This document shows, piece after piece, positions 25,973 through 35,300 of a stretch of 64,000 bases of DNA. Positions within the stretch are counted from its first letter, which is position 1, and the number at the start of each line of letters is the position of its first letter. Below the pieces are notes generated by a model, which was given only the letters and a program-made list of their open reading frames with translations, ran no database searches and had not been told where the DNA came from. The position numbers and the translations under genes are program-made. The DNA is from Phycisphaerae bacterium. GTDB lineage: Bacteria; Planctomycetota; Phycisphaerae; Sedimentisphaerales; Anaerobacaceae. The DNA lies in the NCBI GenBank assembly GCA_017993835.1, contig JAGOLX010000012.1:1-64000 (forward strand), written 5' to 3'.

Positions 25973-28606
25973 ATGAGCTGGAATCACATTCTACCCAAGT
26001 CCGTGACAACCCATATTGTCATCATTATCTGTCTGGCCGGCAACACGTTGGCGCAGACGACGGTCTATGTCGACGGTTCGGTTGCCGCCACGGGGAACGG
26101 CGCCCAGGCTGCTCCGTTCAAGACGATCGCCGAGGCGCTGGCGCGCACGGACGCGAGTCTCACCATCCGGGTCGCCGGCGGCACGTACGTCAATGAGCCG
26201 AACAACATGGCTGTCCGCAGCGGCCAGACGCTCATCGGCGGCTATGACAGTTCTTTCACCACCTCCGATCCCGCAACGACTCCGACCGTTATCGACATGG
26301 CGCGGCTCTACCGGGACCAGAATGGCGCGTTCAGCATGAACGGCGCCTCGGACTGGACTCTGATGAACGTGGTCATCCAGAACTCGTCGACCGGCGAACA
26401 TGGTGACACGGAAAATGGCGGCGCCCTGTACATTCGAAACGGAAGCCGGGGCACTCTCCGCGGCGTCACGTTCTACAATTGCACCGCGAGATTCGAAGGC
26501 GGCTACGAGACCGGCACGGCCCGTGACGGCGGCGCGTTGTGCATCCGGGACGATTCGACGGTCGTCATCGAGGATTGTGTTTTCGACAGTTGCAGCGCGG
26601 TTGGGAGCGGCGGCGCCATGAGGATACGGAGCGCCAGGGGGGCCGGCAATAACGTGAAGATCCACCGCTGTCTGTTCACCCGGTGCGGCTCCCGGAACGG
26701 CGCGTCGGTCATCGACGATGCCGATGGCGCCAGTCAGATGGAGATTGTCAATTGCGTCTTCGCCCACAATGGGGTGGATGTGGTCACCGCCGCCGGAACC
26801 TACCCCAGCAACTTTGAACTCAGAGTCGCGGACAAGCGGACCCTCATCTACAATTGCACGTTCGTCGGCAGCAACAACCCGGACGGATTCCTGATTAGCG
26901 TCGGGAACAGCGCCGATGCCGCCGCAACAAAGGAGATCGTGAACTGCATCTTCGCCAGTAACACCATCGCAAGCGACGGCGCCGCTTTCGCCCTCTTCAA
27001 CTATGGAACCGACTACGATGATGTCACGGTGCTTGAGAACAACCTGTTCTTCTCCAACTCGGGTCTGGAGCCGCTCGATCCCGCCGGCGCCGCCATCCTC
27101 GGCGTCAACGGCAACACCGCGGGCGATCCGCTGTTCGCAGACGCGGCCAATGGCGATTACCATCTTATGCCAGGTTCGCCGGGCGAGGATGCCGGCCGGA
27201 CCGTGGCGATTGTCCCTGGCGACTTCGCCGGGACGGGCCGTCCAGTCGGTTCCGCTTATGATATCGGCGCGTTCGAAGGCCAAATGAGTCCTCCTTCCTA
27301 CTGTGTGGAGGGTGTTGTGGCCACAGCCTCCAGTTCGTTGAGCGCCGGCTCGGGGCCGGAGAGGACGGTGGATGGGTCGGGTCTCAATGCCTCGGACCAG
27401 CATGACACCTTGTCTACGAACATGTGGGTGAGCAAGGCCGGCCAAGAGCCGCCGGTCTGGATTCAGTATGAGTTCGACAGGGTCTACAAGCTGGATCAGA
27501 TGTGGGTCTGGAATTCAAACAGCGAGCTTGAGTGGTTCGTTCTGGGTTGGGGTGTGAAGACCGCGACGATCGAATACTCCACGGATGGCTTCGCGTGGAT
27601 GGCGCTGGCGGATGTCCCTGAATTCGCCCAGGCTCCTGGAACCGCCGACTACACGTGCAACACCACGGTGGATTTCAACGGTGTTGCCGCCAGGTTCGTG
27701 CGGATCACCTGCACCAGCACGTGGGGAGGCGGGAGCCAGTGCAGTCTGAGCGAGGTGCGGTTCTCCTACTTCCCCGTCGTGGCTCAGGACCCCCGTCCGG
27801 CCGATGGGTCAGTGGACGTGTCTCCCGATGCGACTCTGAGCTGGACAGCGGGACGAGAGGCAGCTTCGCACGAGGTCTATCTCGGCACCGATTTGCAGGC
27901 GGTGACCGACGGCACGACTCCCGTCAACGTGGTGAGCGAGGCGACGTACGCACCGGACCTGCAGCCGGACACGACCTACTACTGGAAGGTGGACGAGGTC
28001 AACGAGGCTGAGAAACCCAGCGTCTGGAGCGGTCCGGTCTGGAGCTTCTCCACCTCGCAGTATCTGGTCGTCGATGATTTTGAGAGCTACGGCCAACTCT
28101 CGCCGAGACAAGTCTTCCAGACCTGGTTCGATTCGCTCGGCTTCCTGCCCGACGAGTTCTTCCCCGACGGCCAGAACGGCAACGGCACAGGCGCAATCGT
28201 CGGCTACGATCCGGGACTCGGCTCCATCATGGAGTATACCCTCGTGCACAGCGGCCATCGGTCCATGCCTTTGTCCTATGACGGGCTTTCCGAGACCACG
28301 CGGACCTTCGAGCCGGCGCGGGACTGGACGCGGGGCGGCGTCAAGGCGCTGGTCCTGTTCTTCTGCGGCACAGCAACCAATGGACCTGCTGAACTCTATG
28401 CGAAGATCAACAATACAAAGGTCTCATACAAAGGCAGCATCAACGACCTGGCCTCAACAGAGTGGATGCAGTGGAACATCGACCTGCCGTCGAGCGCCGG
28501 CCTTGGAGCCGTCAAGAGCCTGACGATCGGAGTCTCTGCCGGTCAGGGTACTCTCTTCATCGACGACATTCGACTGTATCGTTCCGCCCCCGCGGTCGGC
28601 CCCTGA
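25973..28606 (+). CDS. Large exported beta-helix protein with discoidin, Fn3-like and C-terminal sugar-binding-like modules
   Basis: An 877-residue secreted protein. Signal peptide 1-28. A DUF1565-type opening (TVYVDGSVAATGNGAQAAPF, about 30-49) begins a parallel beta-helix to about 440. The coils repeat V.NC.F and GGA.RI. An F5/8 type C-like module follows (about 447-600, ATASSSLSAGSGPERTVDGS), then a fibronectin-III-like module (about 605-695, YYWKVDEVNEAEKPS). The C-terminal jelly-roll-like module (about 700-875, YLVVDDFESYG, ending FIDDIRLYRS) resembles those on planctomycete glycosidases. AGGAGG seven bases upstream fixes the ATG. The make-up suggests binding or cleavage of a polysaccharide; no catalytic residues were assigned. 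Confidence 0.83.
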   Translation: MSWNHILPKSVTTHIVIIICLAGNTLAQTTVYVDGSVAATGNGAQAAPFKTIAEALARTDASLTIRVAGGTYVNEPNNMAVRSGQTLIGGYDSSFTTSDPATTPTVIDMARLYRDQNGAFSMNGASDWTLMNVVIQNSSTGEHGDTENGGALYIRNGSRGTLRGVTFYNCTARFEGGYETGTARDGGALCIRDDSTVVIEDCVFDSCSAVGSGGAMRIRSARGAGNNVKIHRCLFTRCGSRNGASVIDDADGASQMEIVNCVFAHNGVDVVTAAGTYPSNFELRVADKRTLIYNCTFVGSNNPDGFLISVGNSADAAATKEIVNCIFASNTIASDGAAFALFNYGTDYDDVTVLENNLFFSNSGLEPLDPAGAAILGVNGNTAGDPLFADAANGDYHLMPGSPGEDAGRTVAIVPGDFAGTGRPVGSAYDIGAFEGQMSPPSYCVEGVVATASSSLSAGSGPERTVDGSGLNASDQHDTLSTNMWVSKAGQEPPVWIQYEFDRVYKLDQMWVWNSNSELEWFVLGWGVKTATIEYSTDGFAWMALADVPEFAQAPGTADYTCNTTVDFNGVAARFVRITCTSTWGGGSQCSLSEVRFSYFPVVAQDPRPADGSVDVSPDATLSWTAGREAASHEVYLGTDLQAVTDGTTPVNVVSEATYAPDLQPDTTYYWKVDEVNEAEKPSVWSGPVWSFSTSQYLVVDDFESYGQLSPRQVFQTWFDSLGFLPDEFFPDGQNGNGTGAIVGYDPGLGSIMEYTLVHSGHRSMPLSYDGLSETTRTFEPARDWTRGGVKALVLFFCGTATNGPAELYAKINNTKVSYKGSINDLASTEWMQWNIDLPSSAGLGAVKSLTIGVSAGQGTLFIDDIRLYRSAPAVGP

Positions 28607-28697
28607 CGCACCACATTTTTCACCCAGGACCGGCTTTTCGTAGTACAAGGACCGAGGTCTTTCGTCTATAGATGTGACGAAACGGAAGTCCTTTGTG

Positions 28698-29282
28698 ATG
28701 AGCGAATGCACAGTAACTACTGCGACTGAACGCACCGGTCCTCCGCTGCCGCAGGCCGACAACCTGATGGCGGTCGTGTCCCACTACCAGGGCCCACTCC
28801 TGCGGTACGTGGGCCGGATGCTGGGCAACGCCGCCGATCCTGGGGGACCCGAGGACATCGTGCAGGAGACGTTCATCCGCCTGCACAAACAGGTCTGCGC
28901 CCACGGGCCGGGCAGTATCGAGCACCTCACGACCTGGCTGTTCCGCGTCGCCCACAATCTGGCTCTCGACGTACTCCGCAAACGGATGCGCCAAGGCGCA
29001 GCCCAGGTCCCGGCGGACCCTGCCCTCATCGCCCAGGAACGAGCCCACGAGATGGACGCCCTCGGCGAGATGATGCGTCAGGAGGCCCGTCAGGTGGTCC
29101 TTCGCGAGTTGAACCAGCTAGACGACCTGTATCGGCACGTCGTGCTTCTCAAAGTCGTTCAGGGCATGTCGCTCCGACAGGTGGCCGAGGTGATCGGGGT
29201 GTCGCTGTCCACCGTCAACTACCGGCTCAACCAGGGCCTCAGCACTCTGGCCCAACGCCTGCGAAACGCAGGGGTGGTGTGA
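28698..29282 (+). CDS. ECF-type RNA polymerase sigma factor
   Basis: A 194-residue ECF sigma factor. Region 2 lies at about 22-98 (VSHYQGPLLRYVGRMLGN, PEDIVQETFIRLHKQV, LTTWLFRVAHNLALDVLRK). Region 4 lies at about 132-185 (LNQLDDLYRHVVLLKVVQGMSLRQVAEVIGVS, helix-turn-helix). A GTG at 28674 would add eight residues, but the ATG at 28698 has GGAAG eight bases upstream and fits better. The stop codon lies one base before the start of the von Willebrand gene, whose N-terminal cytoplasmic part looks anti-sigma-like, so the two probably regulate each other. Confidence 0.9.
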   Translation: MSECTVTTATERTGPPLPQADNLMAVVSHYQGPLLRYVGRMLGNAADPGGPEDIVQETFIRLHKQVCAHGPGSIEHLTTWLFRVAHNLALDVLRKRMRQGAAQVPADPALIAQERAHEMDALGEMMRQEARQVVLRELNQLDDLYRHVVLLKVVQGMSLRQVAEVIGVSLSTVNYRLNQGLSTLAQRLRNAGVV

Positions 29283-29283
29283 T

Positions 29284-32133
29284 ATGAACCGAGACCAAGC
29301 AGAGAAACTGTTGGCCGCACTAGTCTTCGACGACCTCGATGAGTCGTCCAAGGCCGAGCTTCTGACCTATCTCCAGACCGACGACGACCTGCGGGACCGC
29401 CTGGCGGACATGCGGATGGCCACCAAGCTGACCTGCGACGCCGTCAACGATGGGCCGGACCCGGTCCTGGCGGAACGCCGACTCAAGAAGCTCAGACAAC
29501 TCGCCGGAGTCCGCGGGAGCGAACTACGGATCTCCATCCGCCGCAGCATCTTAGCCGCTGCGGCGGTCTTGGTGGTCGGCGTGGTGCTGATAGGTCTGCT
29601 GATTCCCAGTCTGAACAAAGTGCGGCATCGGGAATACCGAGTAGGCTCCACGTCGGTCGCGAGTGACGAATCGGCTGCGGCGGTTGCGCATAATACCAGA
29701 GCGGCGGCTCCACAGAGAACTCCTGCGGTGCGCGGCAATCCACAGGTTCCCCTCGGCGGATCGCAGTATGCAACGCGGTCCAGGAGGAGTGGAGGCATGG
29801 CAGGGGGGGCGTCTGAGCCAATGAACGGTCCTGCCTATGGCCGCGGCATCGCGGGCGGGATCACGAATGGAACCGTGATCTCTCGCAGCGATGCCGATGG
29901 CGAACCCCCGAGCGATGGCGTCTTGGCGTTGTCGGAGATGGCTGCTGAACCATCTGAGCAGCCGCCCTCGGGAACGCCTGTGACCGATGGGAGGTGGGCC
30001 CGTGCTGGGGATGCCTATCGGGCAGTGCCGCTGACAAGTCTGGGCAAGAAGACGGCCGAACTGGAGCAGGAGAGCGAACTCCGCACAGGGCAAGTCCAGG
30101 CGGGACTGCGAGGGCAGGTATGGGGAGACACTGGTGCGGATGAGGCGGTCAAGATGCTCATAACGGCTGGCGATCTGCGCGTTGACGCCCGCGAAGGGGA
30201 GAAGACCCCGTATGGGCTTGTCACGAGCGGAGAGGGGCTTGTGCCTCCTTCAGGCCCGACATCGTCGTCATCCCGTGTCAGCGGTCCCGCCTCAGACCGC
30301 CTTGAGGAAAAGCCGAGATCTACGAGCGCGGCGCCGGAGAACTACTCCAGGCAGATCGTGTCCTATGAGTACTCGGGTGCCGTCACACCCGGCGCACCGC
30401 CTGTGACTACGCCCGCGCCGGTTCCGGCTCAGCCCGCTCCGACCAGCGACGAAAAGGGTGACATGGATCTCAGTCTCCTCAGCGGTTGGGCGAGAGCGGA
30501 TGGGCGCGTGCCGGCTCTGGGCGACACGCCGACCCTTGGCCGTTTGGTCGAGATCGAGCAACAGGCCGACGAGGACTCGGGTGCTCTGTGGAGTTACGAA
30601 GACAGTGCCAGGAAGAAGCAGGCGGAGAATACACCTCTGATCGCGGCCAAATCAGATCAGCTTGTCATTGCAGATCGCGCAGAATCGCTGGTCCTGGAGG
30701 ACATGCCGGGACTGGACACCGCCCTTCCGTCGTTCCAATCGCGGTTCAGGGTGACGCCCGTGAATCCGTGGGTCATGACGCAGCGCGACGCTCAATCGAC
30801 GTTCGCCCTGGACGTGGATACCGCGTCCTATGCTCTGTGTAGGCGGTACATTCGCAGCGGATTCCTGCCGCCGATCGGTGCGGTCCGCATGGAGGAGTTC
30901 ATCAACGCGTTCGACTACGCCTATCCGCAGCGGGATGGTGCGACCTTCTCGGTGTATGCGGAAGGCGCCCCCTCGCCCTTCGCTCCAGCGGGCCAGGACT
31001 TGACGCTCCTGAAGGTCGCGGTGAAAGCGAGGACGGTGGGTCGGGACCAGCGACGAACCGCCCATATCGTTTTCGTCGTGGATGCCTCGGCTTCGATGGG
31101 CCAGCCGGACCGGCTGCCTCTGGTGCAATCGGCTCTGAATCTCCTGGTGGACAAGCTCGACGATGCCGACCGGATCTCCTTAGTTACCTGTGCCGATGAC
31201 GCAAGGCTGCACCTGGAGGCCGTCCCTGCCAAGGAGAAGGAGACAATCCGGCAGACCATCGACGCTATTCAGCCGGCCGGACGGACGAATCTCCTGGCGG
31301 GCTTGAAGGTCGGGTACGACTTGGCGAGAAGGGCCTTCGTCGCAGGCCGGATCAACCAGGTGGTGTTGTGCTCGGATGGAGTCGCCAACGTCGGCCGGAC
31401 CGAGGCGGACGATGTGCTCGCGGAAGTGGCACAGGACCGCCAACAGGGGATCACGCTCACGTGCGTGGGGGTCGGATACGGCGCATACAACGATGCCTTC
31501 CTGGAAGCGATGGCGGATCGCGGTGACGGACGATACGTCTTCCTCGATTCTTCCGACGACGCTCGCGAGACCCTCGTCGGCCAACTGGCCGCGACGCTGC
31601 AAACCGTCGCAAAGGACGCGCGAATCCAGGTGCAGTTCGATCCTACCCGTGTCCGGCGATACCGCCTGATCGGGTACGAGAACCGGGACATCGAGGATCG
31701 GCGCTTCCGCGACGACACGGTGGATGCCGGCGAGGTCGGATCAGGCCAGTGCTCGACCGCCTTATACGAGATGGAACTGATGGACTCCGCTGCGGGCGAG
31801 TTCGGCAGCGATCTGGGCGCGGTCTTCGTCCGCTATCGAAACAGCGAGACCGGACAGATCGAGGAGATCTCCAGACCGTTGGCGGGTTCCCTGATCCGAC
31901 GTCGAACGGTCGAAGAGGACCCTCGCTTCTTCCTGGCCGCGGGCGCAGCGCGGTTTGCGGAATGGCTTCGCCGGTCCGAACACGCGCGGGACGCGTCGTT
32001 GCAGCAGATTCAGGATGTCCTGGATCGCGTTCGTGGCGCCCTGCCGCTGGATCAGAGTGTGCGGGACCTCGCGGCCCTAGTGCATCAGGCCGAGAATCTG
32101 CCGAGGGCGACGCAGACGCAGCCCCAGCCCTGA
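29284..32133 (+). CDS. Membrane von Willebrand factor A protein with anti-sigma-like N-terminus
   Basis: A 949-residue protein. A helical cytoplasmic part (1-80: LLAALVFDDLDES, LQTDDDLRDRLADMRMATKL) resembles anti-sigma N-termini, though no zinc-finger motif is present. One membrane helix follows (about 86-106), then a long low-complexity linker. A YfbK-like module covers about 489-935: the VWF_A-type part (NPWVMTQRDAQSTFALDVDTAS), the VWA domain with a complete MIDAS (DASAS at 600-604, the Thr in AGRTNL, the Asp in CSDG), and a C-terminal DUF3520-like part. The MIDAS implies Mg-dependent ligand binding outside the membrane (family knowledge). A sensor/anti-sigma role for the upstream ECF factor is inferred from the layout and the one-base spacing. 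Confidence 0.85.
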   Translation: MNRDQAEKLLAALVFDDLDESSKAELLTYLQTDDDLRDRLADMRMATKLTCDAVNDGPDPVLAERRLKKLRQLAGVRGSELRISIRRSILAAAAVLVVGVVLIGLLIPSLNKVRHREYRVGSTSVASDESAAAVAHNTRAAAPQRTPAVRGNPQVPLGGSQYATRSRRSGGMAGGASEPMNGPAYGRGIAGGITNGTVISRSDADGEPPSDGVLALSEMAAEPSEQPPSGTPVTDGRWARAGDAYRAVPLTSLGKKTAELEQESELRTGQVQAGLRGQVWGDTGADEAVKMLITAGDLRVDAREGEKTPYGLVTSGEGLVPPSGPTSSSSRVSGPASDRLEEKPRSTSAAPENYSRQIVSYEYSGAVTPGAPPVTTPAPVPAQPAPTSDEKGDMDLSLLSGWARADGRVPALGDTPTLGRLVEIEQQADEDSGALWSYEDSARKKQAENTPLIAAKSDQLVIADRAESLVLEDMPGLDTALPSFQSRFRVTPVNPWVMTQRDAQSTFALDVDTASYALCRRYIRSGFLPPIGAVRMEEFINAFDYAYPQRDGATFSVYAEGAPSPFAPAGQDLTLLKVAVKARTVGRDQRRTAHIVFVVDASASMGQPDRLPLVQSALNLLVDKLDDADRISLVTCADDARLHLEAVPAKEKETIRQTIDAIQPAGRTNLLAGLKVGYDLARRAFVAGRINQVVLCSDGVANVGRTEADDVLAEVAQDRQQGITLTCVGVGYGAYNDAFLEAMADRGDGRYVFLDSSDDARETLVGQLAATLQTVAKDARIQVQFDPTRVRRYRLIGYENRDIEDRRFRDDTVDAGEVGSGQCSTALYEMELMDSAAGEFGSDLGAVFVRYRNSETGQIEEISRPLAGSLIRRRTVEEDPRFFLAAGAARFAEWLRRSEHARDASLQQIQDVLDRVRGALPLDQSVRDLAALVHQAENLPRATQTQPQP

Positions 32134-32158
32134 ACGGCCGACTGGATGCGAAGCTCGT

Positions 32159-32288
32159 TTGTAGTGGGCCCGTAAGGGCATATCTTCTGCACGAGAGATT
32201 TGCAGATAACGCCTTACGGCGTCACTACGAACACGGGGGCCCGGTGCGGTCGAACCAGGCCCGATTTTACAGGGGTTTTACACCCCTG
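32159..32288. repeat. GTAGTG...CACTAC inverted repeat plus adjoining hairpin
   Basis: A long imperfect palindrome has arms GTAGTG, CCGTAAGG at the left and CCTTACGG, CACTAC at the right (about 32161-32228). A second, perfect 7-bp hairpin CAGGGGT / ACCCCTG follows at 32270-32288. There is no T-run, so it is more likely a dispersed element than a terminator. It fills the gap between the VWA gene and the giant membrane-protein gene. Confidence 0.55.
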
Positions 32289-32369
32289 CGGCCTCGGCTC
32301 GCTGTACTATTTGGATAGAGACGCTTTGGTTTGTGACAAATCGTCCGCGATCTTGGAAAGGGTACGACT

Positions 32370-35300
32370 GTGCGGAACAAGGTGCGAGTCTGTCTGATGG
32401 CTTGGGTGGTTGCGACGGCGGGCATGGGTGCGGAGCCGCAGGCGGCGCCGTCCGTAGACCTTTCCGACAGCGTGGAGATCGACGAGGTTCAGCTTACGTG
32501 CCGGATCGACGGTTCCCAGTTGGACGTGACCGTCGCGTTCGAGGCCCGCACAAAGCAGGCGAATCGCACGATCCTCCTGGTTCGCGGCGACGCGGTCCTG
32601 GAGAAGCTCGAACCGGCCATGACGAGCGGGCAACTCGACTATGATCCGAACGACAGGGTGTATCGCGTCGCCTGGTCGGGATCGGGCAGACACGCGGTAG
32701 CCGCGACGTTCGTCGCCCGCGGGACCGAGGACCCGAACAGCCCCTGGCGTCAAGCGAGCCTCGAAGTGCCCGGCGGGCGACTGCGCCGGATTCGCCTGCT
32801 CAGCAGTCAACCCGATCTCGAAGTCGAACTGCCCGGCGCCGTGCGGGTGCAGCGCCGGATCGAAGGCGGCCAGTTGGTGATGGAGGCCCTGCTCGGTCCG
32901 CGCAGTCCGCTGCAGATTCGATGGAAGCCGCAGGTGCAGTTGGCCGACGCCAGGCTCGTGCTCTCCAGCCAGGCGAATACGATTGTGGACGTGCGCGCGG
33001 GACTTGTGCAAGTCGACACCCTGTTCGACTTCCAGATCGCGCAGGGCAAGCTCGAAACGCTGACCTTTAACGTCCCCGCCGACTTGAGCATCACCGCGGT
33101 GCGAGGCCCCTCCATTCGCACCTGGACACTCGGCGAGCCGGCGGACGGGGTCCGGGCCCTCCGCGTGGAATTGAGCCGCCAGCAGGATCGAGAGTATCGT
33201 CTGCAGATTCTCGCAGAACGCGCGATCGGCAGCCTGCCGGCCACCGTCCCGATCCCGACCATCGAGCCGACCGGCGACCTCCGCGCCGGCGGTCATCTGG
33301 CTGTCGGGACCAACAGCGCCCTGCAGTTGGTCGTGCAGGAGTCGTCGGGCCTGACCCAGATCGATGCTGCCGTCTTTCCGCACGTCCAGGCACAGGACGC
33401 CCCTGCCAGGACCATCCCGCAGGGCAAAGCGTTCTTCTACACCTATGCCGGCAGCCGATACCGCCTGGCTCTTCTGGTGGACGCCATCGTGCCGACGTAC
33501 GAGGTGGCCGGACGGGTGATCGCGCGCGTCAAGGAGGACGATCTGGTCGTCGATGCGGAGCTAGAGCTCGACATCCGCGATGCGCCGCTGCGTCAGTTGG
33601 AGATCGCGGCGCCCGCTTCCCTGGTGGTTGCGGCGGTGGACGGCAACCAAGTGAGCGACTATCACCTGCCCGAGGGCCCCTCGACCGGCCAGCAGACCTC
33701 GGTCCGCGTGGTCTTCAAGGAACCCGTGGCCGGACGGACTCTGCTCCACCTTCGGATGGAGCTGGGACGCGGCCCGCTCGACGAGCGGCAGGAGATCCCT
33801 TCGCTTCGCGTGATTGGAGCCAAGACGCAGCGGGGTTACGTCGTGGTCGCAGCGGAGACCGGCATCGAGATCGAGCAGCCGCAGATCGGCAATCTCAGCG
33901 AGGTCCACACCGCGTCCGTTCCGCTCCGCGTCCCCGGCGCGCAGTACGCGTACCGCTTTCGCGACGTGGATTGGACACTTGGACTGATGGCCCGGCGTAG
34001 ACCCGCGGAGGTCCGCGCCGAGGTCTTCCACCTCCAGTCGGTGGGCGAGGCCCTCGCCTACGGGTCCGCGACGGTCAACTACATCATCACCGGCTCGCCT
34101 ATCGACGAGCTGAAGTTCCGCCTGCCCGAGAGCTTCGAGAACGTCGAGTTCGTCGGGCGGGACGTGCGACGATGGGACCACCAGGGCGACACCTGGACAG
34201 TCAAGCTCAATCAGAAGGTCCTCGGCGACTACTGCCTTGCGGCGACCTATACGCAGCGGCACGCCCCCGACCGGCCGATCCTGCTCGGCGCCCTCCATTG
34301 CCTCGGCGTCCAGACGCAGACCGGCTACGTCGTGGTGACCAGCCACCTCGATCTGAAGCTGCAGTTGCAGGAGCCGGCCCCCCTGCTGACCATCGCGATG
34401 GACGAGATGCCGGGTGACTATCGCCTGCTCACGAGCAGTCCGATCCTGGCGGTCTACAAGTACATCGCAGAGCCCCATTCGGCGACGCTGACCATCGAGC
34501 CCTACCAGCGAAGCGAGCTGCTGCCCGTGGTCGTCGATATCGCAGATCTTCAAACGACGCTCGCGATCCGTCCGGACGGTCGGATCGAATCGGTGACGAC
34601 GGTTCGATACAAGGTCAAGAACACGACCGGGCAGTTCCTCGCGTTGCAGATGCCTGCGGATGCGCGGGTCTGGGCGGTGTCGCAGGTCGAATCGTCGCCG
34701 GGCGGCGCGGAACAGTCGGTCCGTCTGGCGGTTTCGCATGACCAGGCCAGTGGAAGACTGCTGGTCCCGCTGCGCCGGCAGGCCAACCCCAACGATCCCG
34801 CAACCGTCCTCCTGGAGTATGGACAGGCACACCCGGCCGGAACGTGGTGGAAACGCACCGTCGATCTGGCGGCGCCGAGTTGCACCGTTCCCATCGCCTA
34901 TGCGGGTTGGCGGATCGTCGTGCCCGATCGATGGGCCATCTCCCCCGCCGGCGGGAACATGGAAGCGCTTCCCCGTCCACAGGGGCGAATGGGCTTGGCG
35001 GGCTGGATCGACCGGCTCGTTCCGTCGTGGGAAAGAGGCATCCGCCGGGCCCTGGCGGACGATGCGCTGACGGTGTTCCTCGCGGCGGCGGCGATCCTCG
35101 TGATCGTCTGCGCAATCGTGAGGCGCCGGCACGTGCCCGACCTCGTCGTCCTGGCTCTGCTGGTCGTGCTCGTGTGGGTCGGCGCAAAGGCCTGGATGGC
35201 GGAAATGGCTCCCGTCCCCGCGATGACATCGCTGAGCTATGCCCAGGCGGTCAGCGCCGATCCCGACGATGCTTTTCGCGTCAGCACGCAATTGGTTCCC

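Noticed and set aside
25758-25976. 72-codon frame overlapping the start of the beta-helix gene as ATGA
   Set aside because: No ribosome-binding site, only 15 bases after a possible -10 box, polar and featureless sequence. Could be real only if homologues exist.
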